A stretch of DNA of 18,069 nt, taken from the NCBI GenBank assembly GCA_934754735.1, contig CAKVJE010000029.1, forward strand, positions 1 through 18,069. Reading direction: 5' to 3'. Positions within the stretch are counted from its first letter, which is position 1. Every line of letters begins with the position of its first letter. The notes under the pieces were generated by a model. The model worked only from the letters and a program-made list of their open reading frames with translations, did no database searches and was not told the origin of the DNA. A program made the position numbers and the translations under genes. Below are positions 6,447-14,489 of the stretch, piece after piece. This DNA comes from an uncultured Candidatus Melainabacteria bacterium (GTDB lineage: Bacteria > Cyanobacteriota > Vampirovibrionia > Gastranaerophilales > Gastranaerophilaceae).

Positions 6447-7745
6447 ATGAAAAAAATAGCGCTTGTTAGTCACGGATGTGCAAAAAACTTAGTCGATTCA
6501 GAATTGATTTTGGGACTTCTTGCTCAAAATGGATACGAAATTACACTTAATGAAAACGAAACTGACACAGTAATAGTTAATACCTGTTCATTTATTTGTG
6601 ATGCGGAACGCGAGTCTATACATTCGATTTTAGAACTTGTTGATGCGGGCAAAAAAGTTATTGTTACAGGTTGTTTAGCTCAAAAACATCCGGAAGAATT
6701 AAAAAAAGAAATTCCTGAACTTGCAGGTGTTGTTGGTGCAACAGATTTCACTAAAATCATCGAAGTTTTGAAAAAAATTGATAATGAATATGTTTGTGAA
6801 GTTAGTGAGAAACCAAACTATATTTATCCTGAAAATATTGAACGCCAACAGATTACAATGGGTGCAAGTTCATATATAAAAATAGCAGACGGTTGTAATT
6901 ATCGTTGCGGTTATTGTATTATTCCATACTTGCGCGGTGATTATCATTCAAGAAAAATGGAAGATATTATAGAAGAAGCTAAAAAACTTGTTAAAAAAGG
7001 TGTTACAGAAATTATCCTAATTGCACAAGATACAACTGGTTACGGCATTGACTTATGTAAAAAGCCTATGCTTGCAAAACTTCTTGAAGAACTCAACAAA
7101 ATCGAAGGTTTGGGCTGGATTAGAATTATGTATGCATACCCGACTCAAATGACTGACGAGCTTTTAGATACAATTGCAAGGTTGGATAAAGTGGTTAAAT
7201 ACGTTGATATTCCGCTTCAACATTCCCATCCGGAAATGCTTAAAATGATGAATCGTCCGTCGTTCGATTATCGACCAATGATTGAAAATATCAGAAAACG
7301 TATACCTAATGTTTCAATCAGAACCGCATTTATCGTTGGATACCCTGGAGAAACGGAAGAACACTTTGAACATTTGTGCGAATTCGTGCGTGATATGAAA
7401 TTTGATAGAATGGGTGTGTTTACTTATTCAAGAGAAAAAGGCACTCCTTCTTATAATATGCCAAATAGAGTTGGAGCAAGAGTGGCTAAACAACGCTACA
7501 AAAAGCTTATGGAAATTCAACAAGGGATTTCTATAGAACGCAACAAAAGCTTTATCGGCAAAACAATTCCTTGCATAATTGAATGCTATGCAGATAATGG
7601 AGAAATTATAGCACGTTCTCAATATGACGCGCCGGAAATTGATGGAGTTGTAAATATTCAAACAGATAAACAAGTTATCCCTGGTGATATTGAGATGGTT
7701 AAAATTATAGACGCGACAGAATATGATTTAATTGGTAAAATTTAA
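6447..7745 (+). CDS. rimO: Ribosomal protein uS12 methylthiotransferase RimO
   Basis: This 432-residue radical SAM methylthiotransferase matches RimO along its length. By family it adds a methylthio group to the conserved aspartate of ribosomal protein S12. The N-terminal UPF0004 domain has C11, C47 and C76 for one [4Fe-4S] cluster. The radical SAM domain has C150, C154 and C157 (CNYRCGYC) for the second, followed by IIPYLRG. The segment from about 366 onward is a TRAM domain (FIGKTIPCIIE to the end). Features such as SHGCAKNLVDSE and PLQHSHPEMLKMMNRP favour RimO over the tRNA enzyme MiaB. The ATG at 6447 gives the canonical N-terminus but has no Shine-Dalgarno sequence. ileS follows after 63 nt in the same direction. 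Confidence 0.93.
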   Translation: MKKIALVSHGCAKNLVDSELILGLLAQNGYEITLNENETDTVIVNTCSFICDAERESIHSILELVDAGKKVIVTGCLAQKHPEELKKEIPELAGVVGATDFTKIIEVLKKIDNEYVCEVSEKPNYIYPENIERQQITMGASSYIKIADGCNYRCGYCIIPYLRGDYHSRKMEDIIEEAKKLVKKGVTEIILIAQDTTGYGIDLCKKPMLAKLLEELNKIEGLGWIRIMYAYPTQMTDELLDTIARLDKVVKYVDIPLQHSHPEMLKMMNRPSFDYRPMIENIRKRIPNVSIRTAFIVGYPGETEEHFEHLCEFVRDMKFDRMGVFTYSREKGTPSYNMPNRVGARVAKQRYKKLMEIQQGISIERNKSFIGKTIPCIIECYADNGEIIARSQYDAPEIDGVVNIQTDKQVIPGDIEMVKIIDATEYDLIGKI

Positions 7746-7808
7746 AATAAATGTAACTCAGGCAAGACCTGATAATAACTTAGAGTTAAAACACATGAGG
7801 AATAAAAT

Positions 7809-10613
7809 ATGGAATACAAAGAAACGTTAAACTTGCCAAAGACTACTTTGGAAATGAGAGCAAACGCTACTAAGAAAGAGCCTGAAACTCAAAAGTTTTG
7901 GGAAGAACATGAAATTTACGAAAAAAACATTGCACAAAGAGATAAGGCAAACAAGTTTATTTTGCACGACGGCCCTCCATATTTGAGTTCCGAAAAAATT
8001 CACGTTGGTACAGCCTTAAACAAAATTTTAAAAGATATTTTGATTAAATATAAATCTATGTCAGGCTTCTACGCACCTTACGTTCCAGGGTATGACGGAC
8101 ATGGTTTGCCAATTGAAAATAAAGTTGTTAAAAACATTAAAGGCGGACGCGAAGCGGTTACTCCTGCTGAATTAAGAGCAAAATGCAGAGAATTTGCTTG
8201 GAATAGTTTGAAAGGTCAAGAATCAGAATTCAAACGTCTTGGCGTTTGGGGTGATTGGGAACATCCTTATTTAACTATCAATCCTGAATTTGAAGCTGAA
8301 CAAGTTAGAGTTTTTGGCGATATGTATAAAAAAGGTTATATCGAAAAAGGTTTGAAACCTGTTTATTGGTGCGCTTCTTGCGAAACTGCTTTAGCAGAAG
8401 CTGAAGTTGAATACGCAGACCATACTTCAACTTCAATCTATGTAAGATTTAAGTTTGATGAAGAAGGGGTAAATAAAATTAAGCAATTAGTTGATTTGCC
8501 AAATGACAATGTTTATGCGGTAATTTGGACAACAACTCCTTGGACAATTCCTTCCAACATGGCAATCAGTATGCACCCAAGATTTGATTATACATTCTTC
8601 ACATACAACAATGATGTTTATGTAATTGCTCAAGGCTTGTTGGCAAGCTTTCTTGAAGGTGTTAATTGGGAAGAAAAAGATATTAACGTAATCGGTTCTG
8701 TTAAGGGTGCTGATTTAGAATTGTTGAATACAAATCACCCACTTTATAACAGAAAATCACCAATTATTCTTGGTGAACACGTAACACTTGAAGCCGGTAC
8801 AGGTGCAGTTCACACAGCTCCGGGACATGGTCTTGAAGACTATGAAGTTGGTTGCAGATACAATATTGAAGTATTTTCACCACTTGATAGTAAAGGTGTT
8901 TGGACAGAAATCGTTGGTGACAAAGATTTAGAAGGAATTCCTTACTATAAAGGCGGTAAAATTGTTATCGAGAAACTTCAAAATTGCGGTGCTTTGCTTG
9001 CAGCAGCTGACATTAATCACTCTTATCCACACTGTTGGAGATGTAAAAATCCTGTAATTTACAGAGCAACTCCGCAATGGTTTGTTAAGGTTGATAAATT
9101 CCGTGACGCTACATTAGAAGCAATTAAGGGCGTAAAATGGATTCCTGCAAGCGGTGAAGCAAGAATTTCTAACATGGTTCAAGGTCGTACTGATTGGTGT
9201 ATTTCACGTCAAAGAGCGTGGGGTGTTCCAATTCCTGTATTCTACTGCGAAGAATGCGGTGAACCAATCGTTACGGATGAAACTGTTGAAAACGTAGCAA
9301 AAATATTTGAAAAAGAAAGCTCTGATGCTTGGGTTAAATACTCTGCAGAAGAATTGTTGCCAAAAGACTTTGTTTGCCCTCATTGCGGTAAAAAACACTT
9401 TAGAAAAGAAAAAGATATTATGGACGTTTGGTTTGATTCAGGTGTAACTTGGAGAGCTGTTGTAGAAAAACGTTCAGAACAATTGGGGCACACTCCTGTT
9501 GAAATGTATTTGGAAGGTTCTGACCAACACAGAGGTTGGTTCCAATCTTCTCTATTAACTTCAATGGCTGTACAAGGTAAAGCACCTTACAAATCAGTTC
9601 TTACGCACGGTTTTGTATTTGGTGAAGATGGCAGAAAAATGTCTAAATCTTTAGGTAATTACATAAGACCTGATGATATTATTAAAAATTATGGTGCAGA
9701 TATTTTGAGACTTTGGGCAGCGTCAGTAGATTATAGAAATGATACTAAAATCGGCGATAATATTATTAAACAGCTTGCTGAAATCTTTAAGAAAACAAGA
9801 AATACTGCAAGGTTCTTGCTTGGTAATATTTTCGATTTCGACCCTGCAAAAGATTATGTGAAATACGAAGATTTGAAACCAATCGATAAATTCGCGCTTC
9901 ACAAATTAAACAAGGTGGTTGAAGAAGTAACCGTTGCGTTTGATAATTATGAATTCTACAAGTATTTCCAATGCTTGCAAAACTTTGCAGCGGTAGACTT
10001 GAGTTCATTCTATCTTGATATCGTAAAAGACAGACTTTATACTGCGGGCAAAAAATCAGTTTCAAGACGCGCTTGCCAAACTGTTCTTTATGAAACATTA
10101 CAAGTTTTGGTTAGAATTTTAACTCCTGTAATGCCTCACCAAGCAGAAGATATTTGGCAAAACACTCCTGAGATGCAACGTGGCGGATTAGAAAGTATTT
10201 TGCTTGCTGATTGGGTAAAATTAAATAAAGAATGGGATAACGCTCAATTAGAAGAAGATTTTACAAAAATCTTGAAGACAAGAGAAGTTGTAACTCGTGC
10301 AATTGAACCGCTAAGAGCAGAAAAGAAAGTTGGAAGCTCTTTAGAAGTTGCAGTTTATGTTAAATCTGATGATAGTGAAATCTTGAAAGCTAATGCTAAA
10401 GATTTAGCTGATATCTTCATTACTTCTCAAGCTTATGTGGCTGACGAAGCTCCGGCTGAAGTATTAAACGAATATACAGAAAACGGCATAACAGTTTGGG
10501 TAACAAAAGCGGAAGGTGAAAAATGCGAACGTTGCTGGAAGTTTAGAAAACTTGGCGAACACGCAGGACACGAAACAATTTGTTCAGATTGTTATGACGC
10601 AGTAACAGAATAG
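7809..10613 (+). CDS. ileS: Isoleucyl-tRNA synthetase
   Basis: The 934-residue class I synthetase charges tRNA-Ile with isoleucine and edits misactivated valine. The N-terminal catalytic region has HDGPPY, then HVGTALNKILKD (H65-V66-G67-T68), where most IleRS have HIGH, and DGHGLPIENK. The CP1 editing domain includes VIWTTTPWTIPSN and ends with GTGAVHTAPGHG. The second signature, KMSKS, is intact at 610-614. Cysteine pairs around YCEECG and CPHCGK, and a C-terminal zinc finger with C906, C909, C925 and C928 (CERCWKF, CSDC), are typical of bacterial IleRS. The Shine-Dalgarno AGGAA in TGAGGAATAAAAT precedes the ATG. Full length and otherwise intact, it is probably the housekeeping enzyme. The HIGH substitution is the only oddity. 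Confidence 0.96.
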   Translation: MEYKETLNLPKTTLEMRANATKKEPETQKFWEEHEIYEKNIAQRDKANKFILHDGPPYLSSEKIHVGTALNKILKDILIKYKSMSGFYAPYVPGYDGHGLPIENKVVKNIKGGREAVTPAELRAKCREFAWNSLKGQESEFKRLGVWGDWEHPYLTINPEFEAEQVRVFGDMYKKGYIEKGLKPVYWCASCETALAEAEVEYADHTSTSIYVRFKFDEEGVNKIKQLVDLPNDNVYAVIWTTTPWTIPSNMAISMHPRFDYTFFTYNNDVYVIAQGLLASFLEGVNWEEKDINVIGSVKGADLELLNTNHPLYNRKSPIILGEHVTLEAGTGAVHTAPGHGLEDYEVGCRYNIEVFSPLDSKGVWTEIVGDKDLEGIPYYKGGKIVIEKLQNCGALLAAADINHSYPHCWRCKNPVIYRATPQWFVKVDKFRDATLEAIKGVKWIPASGEARISNMVQGRTDWCISRQRAWGVPIPVFYCEECGEPIVTDETVENVAKIFEKESSDAWVKYSAEELLPKDFVCPHCGKKHFRKEKDIMDVWFDSGVTWRAVVEKRSEQLGHTPVEMYLEGSDQHRGWFQSSLLTSMAVQGKAPYKSVLTHGFVFGEDGRKMSKSLGNYIRPDDIIKNYGADILRLWAASVDYRNDTKIGDNIIKQLAEIFKKTRNTARFLLGNIFDFDPAKDYVKYEDLKPIDKFALHKLNKVVEEVTVAFDNYEFYKYFQCLQNFAAVDLSSFYLDIVKDRLYTAGKKSVSRRACQTVLYETLQVLVRILTPVMPHQAEDIWQNTPEMQRGGLESILLADWVKLNKEWDNAQLEEDFTKILKTREVVTRAIEPLRAEKKVGSSLEVAVYVKSDDSEILKANAKDLADIFITSQAYVADEAPAEVLNEYTENGITVWVTKAEGEKCERCWKFRKLGEHAGHETICSDCYDAVTE

Positions 10614-10622
10614 AAAAAGAAG

Positions 10623-10662
10623 AAATAAGGCGGTGATTAAAATCACCGCCTTATTTAATTTT
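10623..10662. terminator. Bidirectional rho-independent terminator between ileS and nrdG
   Basis: Two perfectly complementary 16-nt arms lie at 10623-10638 and 10641-10656, with a GGCGGTGATT core. They are followed on the plus strand by AATTTTTT and preceded by an A-rich run that becomes a T-run on the minus strand. The convergent genes ileS and nrdG both end here, so one hairpin can serve both. Confidence 0.9.
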
Positions 10663-10685
10663 TTAATTTATTATAAATTATAAAA

Positions 10686-11177
10686 TTAAGAATTATGTAA
10701 AACTACTTCACCGGATTCTAGTGTTTTCTTAACATCAATAACTCGTTGGTTTGAACTTCCAACCCAATGTTTTTTGTTGTCTAACAATTCTTTTACAAAC
10801 TTGCCTTCACAAACTACATCCAAATCCGCAATTTCAGGAATATCTTTGATATCTTCCCATAAAAATCCTGTATATAACCACATTGTTTTATCCGGTAATT
10901 CATTTTTAATTCTTTTTACAAGTCTAAAAACTTCTTCCCTGTTGAAAGGATGTAAAGGGTCGCCACCGGAGAATGTAATTCCGGAAACATGCGGTTTATT
11001 TAATGCTTCAAAAAGTTCATCTTCTGCCACTTTATCGAAAGGAAGTCCACCGCCGACATCCCATGTAATTGGGTTTTGACAGCCTTGACAATGGTGTGTG
11101 CAACCAGCAACCCAAAGTACAACTCTCAAACCGTCGCCATTTAGCATATCATCTTTTGTAATATTGTGATAGTTCAT
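10686..11177 (-). CDS. nrdG: Anaerobic ribonucleoside-triphosphate reductase activating protein
   Basis: NrdG is a small radical SAM enzyme that installs the glycyl radical on NrdD, allowing deoxyribonucleotide synthesis without oxygen. The protein has VAGCTHHCQGCQNPITW, with C26, C30 and C33 as the CxxxCxxC cluster motif, then FSGGDPL, at the usual length of about 160 residues. I prefer the start at 11177, giving MNYHNITKDD, which resembles other NrdG N-termini and lies 8 nt from GGGAG. The ATG at 11183 is only 2 nt from that site. nrdD is not adjacent within the window. The amidase gene lies 61 nt upstream on the same strand, so co-transcription is possible. Confidence 0.93.
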   Translation of the reverse strand: MNYHNITKDDMLNGDGLRVVLWVAGCTHHCQGCQNPITWDVGGGLPFDKVAEDELFEALNKPHVSGITFSGGDPLHPFNREEVFRLVKRIKNELPDKTMWLYTGFLWEDIKDIPEIADLDVVCEGKFVKELLDNKKHWVGSSNQRVIDVKKTLESGEVVLHNS

Positions 11178-11238
11178 TTCCATAACTCCCTTTTCATTAT
11201 GTCCATGTTATCACAACATAAGGGCATGTGTAAAATTA

Positions 11239-12570
11239 TTACTTTTTATTTACAAATTCAGCAATTCCGTCAGCAATTCCTTTTGCAACATCATAAGCAA
11301 AATTTTCTGATTTATATAAAACTGAATCGCAAGGATTTGTCATATAAGCAGTTTCAACTAATATTCCAACATAATTATAAGGGCGAATTACAGCAAAGCT
11401 TGCTGTATGCACACCATCTTTTTTAGTTCCCGCAGAAGCACTAACTGATTTTTCTACAGTTTCTGCAAGTTTTTTTGAATTTGGATTAAAATAATAAACG
11501 CTTGTTCCGCGATTTTTATGAATGTTCATCGGAATATCGCCAATTGAATTTAAATGAACGCTCACAAAAATATTCGCATCATTTTTCTTTGCAATATCCA
11601 CTCTGTCGTTTAAAGACACATTGCCATCGCATTCTCTTGTCATAACAACATTTGCGCCCATAAGTTTTAATCTTTCCTGCAATTCAAGAGCTATTTTCAG
11701 ATTAATATCTTTTTCCGCATCGTTTAAACAACCGATTGCACCTTTTTCAGAACCGCCATGACCTGCGTCTACAACGATTGTTATATCTTCTAAGCTTTGT
11801 GGAAGTTCGCTTACCTTAAACGTATAAACCCCATCTTTTAATGTAATATTGTAATAATACTTTTCCGGCTTTGGAATATTAAGTGTGTAAACAGAACTGT
11901 CTGAAAGTTCCGGATTATAGATTTTAAATAAAATTTCTTTATCTTTTTCTTCAATCGTATAAGGTAGATTTTTTGAAAACGCAATTGTCTGAATTGTTGC
12001 ATTCTTAAACTTTTCACTATTCATGTTAATAAAAGATGCAACTTCTGACGATTCAGCACAATCAACATCTTTTTTTGCAATCCAAGCAACTTTATCTTTT
12101 GATAAGAATACTCTGTAAAAATCACCCTTTGAACCATTGATTAAAATCGTTGTACCTTTGAAAAGATGTGCAATTCTGTTTAAGCCACCGTCAATTGGTG
12201 TACTTCTTAAAGGTACGTTGTCATGATTAACAATTGTTGGTTGTATGTCAAAATCTGTTATTGGAATTTCGTGCGCCTTGCAAGGTGTATTTTTGTAAAA
12301 CTTATAAACTTGTGTATTGTAGTTAGAACGTATAACAACGCGATTTTCGCCTTCTTTAAGTTTTACAGAATGCGCAAATGCGCCATTAGAAGCTACATAA
12401 ACCGGACATCCGTTTATTGAAATAGTTTCTCCGTTACAAGCTTTACCAACAAAAAAAGCATAATTTGTGTTAGAAATAGAACTTTTTTCATGTGGCAAAA
12501 CAAGCTCATAACCAAAACTTTGAGCCATTCCTAGTAACAATAATAATAGAGTCAATAACCCTTTCTTCAT
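11239..12570 (-). CDS. Exported N-acetylmuramoyl-L-alanine amidase (Amidase_3)
   Basis: The 443-residue protein starts with a signal peptide (KK, then a leucine-rich core, ending near QSFG). A beta-rich N-terminal region follows, then an SH3b-like segment at about 115-170 (VPLRSTP, VAWIAKKDVD). The C-terminal Amidase_3 domain (about 262-443) is zinc-dependent and cuts the amide bond between MurNAc and the stem peptide. Expected zinc and catalytic residues are present: H271 in DAGHGG, E286, H339 in SVHLNS and E406 in VETAYMTN. The role is peptidoglycan remodelling in the cell envelope, likely cell separation or turnover; the AmiC/CwlM-type assignment is by domain only. No Shine-Dalgarno sequence precedes the ATG, and TAAAAT lies 6 nt upstream of it. 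It diverges from fliF and precedes nrdG. Confidence 0.92.
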   Translation of the reverse strand: MKKGLLTLLLLLLGMAQSFGYELVLPHEKSSISNTNYAFFVGKACNGETISINGCPVYVASNGAFAHSVKLKEGENRVVIRSNYNTQVYKFYKNTPCKAHEIPITDFDIQPTIVNHDNVPLRSTPIDGGLNRIAHLFKGTTILINGSKGDFYRVFLSKDKVAWIAKKDVDCAESSEVASFINMNSEKFKNATIQTIAFSKNLPYTIEEKDKEILFKIYNPELSDSSVYTLNIPKPEKYYYNITLKDGVYTFKVSELPQSLEDITIVVDAGHGGSEKGAIGCLNDAEKDINLKIALELQERLKLMGANVVMTRECDGNVSLNDRVDIAKKNDANIFVSVHLNSIGDIPMNIHKNRGTSVYYFNPNSKKLAETVEKSVSASAGTKKDGVHTASFAVIRPYNYVGILVETAYMTNPCDSVLYKSENFAYDVAKGIADGIAEFVNKK

Positions 12571-12576
12571 AGCGCC

Positions 12577-12587
12577 ATTTTAGTATA
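12577..12587 (-). promoter_or_regulatory. -10-like elements immediately upstream of the amidase gene
   Basis: On the minus strand, overlapping TATACT (12587-12582) and TAAAAT (12582-12577) lie just before the ATG at 12570, with 6 nt between TAAAAT and the start. No convincing -35 was found and no Shine-Dalgarno sequence is present. Transcription would start within a few nucleotides of the ATG, as at rimO. Confidence 0.4.
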
Positions 12588-12676
12588 AAATTTCTCTTTT
12601 CGCAATTCTAAATGTGGTAAATTATTTTGAGATTAAAATATAAAAATAACGTGCAAACTTTACACTTATTAATAAT

Positions 12677-12705
12677 TTGAAAAGATTTTAATCTTAGGTT
12701 ATGAT
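12677..12705 (+). promoter_or_regulatory. Sigma70-type promoter of the fliF operon
   Basis: TTGAAA (12677-12682) and TATGAT (12700-12705) are separated by 17 nt, each five of six to consensus. Transcription would start near 12712, about 24 nt before the fliF ATG. AAGATT-TT-AATCTT (12682-12695), an inverted repeat, sits in the spacer and could be a regulator site. I did not see a convincing flagellar sigma28 or sigma54 promoter. Confidence 0.55.
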
Positions 12706-12735
12706 TAATATTGAATAATTGTGCGTGGGGAGTAC

Positions 12736-14280
12736 ATGGAAAATAATTATTTTGCACTACTAGCTAATGATGTGAAGAAGTTGTGGAACGGTTTGGACGG
12801 CAACCAAAAGCTTGGCATGCTTGCGCTTATCGTTGTTACGATTGCCGTTGCGACTTTTTTCTTATCTAAAGCTATGGAACCCGATTGGGTTGTTTTATAT
12901 TCGGATTTAAACGAAGTTAATGCTATAAGCATAGTAGAAAATATGAAAAAGAACGGGTATCGTTATAAGGTATCAGAAGATCATAAAACGATTTTAGTAC
13001 CGTCAAATGTTCGTGATGAAATGCGTGTTTTTGTTGCGGAAAACGATTTGATAAAAAATGGTGATACCGGTTTTGAACTTTTGGATGATATGCAATTAGG
13101 TTCAACAGATTTCAAAAACAAGTTGACTAAGCAAAGAATCTTCCAAGGCGAACTTACTCGTTCTATCGAAAAAATTCAAGGTGTTAAATACGCTAGAGTT
13201 CAGCTTGCAGAACCTGAACGTTCAATTTTTGAAGATAATGACGCAAAACCGACTGCGTCAGTTGTTTTGGTTTTAGAACCGGGATATAAAATAAAAAGTT
13301 CACAAGTAAAAGCTATTAAGAACTTGGTAGCTTATGCAGTTCCTAGAATGACACCGGAACAAGTATTTATTACAGACCAAAACGGTAATAGTTTGTCTGA
13401 TGAAACTTCTAAAAACTCAACAGACATGGAAAGTTTTAAAACAAACTTGGAAAAAGATACGGCAAAAAAGGTTTCAGAAGTTTTAGAAAAAATTGTTGGC
13501 AAAGGTAATGTTTCTGTTCAAGTAAATGCGGATATTGATTTTAATTCTGCAAAATCTACGATTGAAAGCTATATTCCTGTAAATGATAAGGGTGAAGGTG
13601 TTGTAACAAGCTCTCAAACAGAGGTTGAAACTTATGAAAACCCTAATAATGTTCCTAATCCGAATGGCGTAAATCAGAGGAATTTGAACTATTCAAAACA
13701 AAAAACAGCTGTAAATTACAGCGTATCTAAAGAAGTTAAACAAGTTGTTTATGCTCCCGGAACGATAAAAAGACTTTCAATTGCCGTTGCGGTAAATAAA
13801 ATTTTAACAGAGGCAGAAAAAGAAGAACTTAAAAATCTTGTACTTTCAGCGTCAGGCGTTGATTATTCAAGAGGCGACGTAATTTCTGTTTCAGGATTAC
13901 AATTTGAAGGCGCAACGATTGATAAAAAGGCTCAAGAAGATTTTGCTAAACAGTATCAACAAGAGCAAACAATGTACTTTATTACATCTTCTGTAATTCC
14001 GTTAATTATTGTATTGATACTCGGTTGTTTTGCATTATTTATTTTGAAGAATTTTGTATCAAAAATGCCAACACCAAAGCATCAAGAACGTAAACTTCCG
14101 GAAGAAGTTGTTGAAACTCAAGTTGAAGAAGCAGAGCCGGAAGAAGCTTTGCCAAAAATTGAGTTGAATAAAAAGGAGATTAAATCTCAAAAAGAACAAA
14201 GTATAAACGAATTAAACGAAGCGGTTATGGCATCGCCGGAAGATGCGGCGAAGCTGATAACGTCGTTTATTAAAGACTAA
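12736..14280 (+). CDS. fliF: Flagellar M-ring protein FliF
   Basis: The 514-residue protein forms the membrane MS ring of the flagellar basal body. Transmembrane helix 1 is at about 26-45. It is followed by the YscJ/FliF ring-building region (LYSDLNE, IEKIQGVKYARVQLAEPERSIF) and the FliF C domain with NVSVQVNADIDF and the YENPNNVPNPNGVNQR loop. Transmembrane helix 2 is at about 414-437, and an acidic linker follows. The last ~35 residues (NELNEAVMASPEDAAKLITSFIKD region) match the helical FliG-binding tail. I chose the ATG at 12736, where GGGGAG lies 3 nt upstream; an in-frame GTG at 12721 would add five residues and put the Shine-Dalgarno inside the gene. It is the first gene of the fli operon. 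Confidence 0.95.
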   Translation: MENNYFALLANDVKKLWNGLDGNQKLGMLALIVVTIAVATFFLSKAMEPDWVVLYSDLNEVNAISIVENMKKNGYRYKVSEDHKTILVPSNVRDEMRVFVAENDLIKNGDTGFELLDDMQLGSTDFKNKLTKQRIFQGELTRSIEKIQGVKYARVQLAEPERSIFEDNDAKPTASVVLVLEPGYKIKSSQVKAIKNLVAYAVPRMTPEQVFITDQNGNSLSDETSKNSTDMESFKTNLEKDTAKKVSEVLEKIVGKGNVSVQVNADIDFNSAKSTIESYIPVNDKGEGVVTSSQTEVETYENPNNVPNPNGVNQRNLNYSKQKTAVNYSVSKEVKQVVYAPGTIKRLSIAVAVNKILTEAEKEELKNLVLSASGVDYSRGDVISVSGLQFEGATIDKKAQEDFAKQYQQEQTMYFITSSVIPLIIVLILGCFALFILKNFVSKMPTPKHQERKLPEEVVETQVEEAEPEEALPKIELNKKEIKSQKEQSINELNEAVMASPEDAAKLITSFIKD

Positions 14281-14287
14281 TAAAAAA

Positions 14288-14475
14288 GGCAATAAGTGAA
14301 TAGGGGAATAAGTGAATAAGTTCGTATTAAACATATTCGATAGTAAACAAAGTTCAATATAAAAATAGTAGGTTGGGTTTTCAACCCAACAATAACATTC
14401 AGTATTTAACAAAGTTCAAATTTATCAATAACTAAAATGAACTTATTCACCTATTCACTCATTTACTTATTGACC
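14288..14475. mobile_element. MITE-like palindromic element between fliF and fliG
   Basis: A 188-bp stretch is bounded by long imperfect terminal inverted repeats, at 14288-14323 and 14439-14475. Over 34 aligned positions 29 are complementary, ending in GG...CC. Each arm contains tandem GTGAATA/GAATAAGT words. In the centre lies an 8-bp perfect hairpin (14372-14390), flanked by direct repeats. There is no coding capacity. TAAAA occurs just outside both ends (14281-14285 and 14476-14480), a possible target duplication although not flush with the left end. A non-autonomous insertion is the best reading; a structured operon spacer is the alternative. Confidence 0.55.
14346..14419. repeat. Direct repeat pair flanking the central hairpin of the MITE-like element
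   Basis: AACAAAGTTCAA occurs at 14346-14357 and again at 14408-14419 in the same orientation, 62 nt apart. Similarity extends upstream in both copies (AACATATTCGATAGTA versus AACATTCAGTATTT). The pair encloses the hairpin GTTGGGTT-ttc-AACCCAAC. Confidence 0.6.
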
Positions 14476-14489
14476 TAAAAGGAAACGTA

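Noticed and set aside
7746..7808. Possible T-box or other aminoacyl-tRNA-responsive leader before ileS, based on small nested inverted repeats (TAACTC/GAGTTA, CAGG/CCTG).
   Set aside because: The gap is only 63 nt, has no T-box sequence and no terminator/antiterminator pair. The stems are too short.
14372..14390. Central hairpin GTTGGGTT-ttc-AACCCAAC read as a rho-independent terminator after fliF.
   Set aside because: No T-tract follows and the downstream fliG-H-I genes have no separate clear promoter. It fits better as part of the palindromic element.
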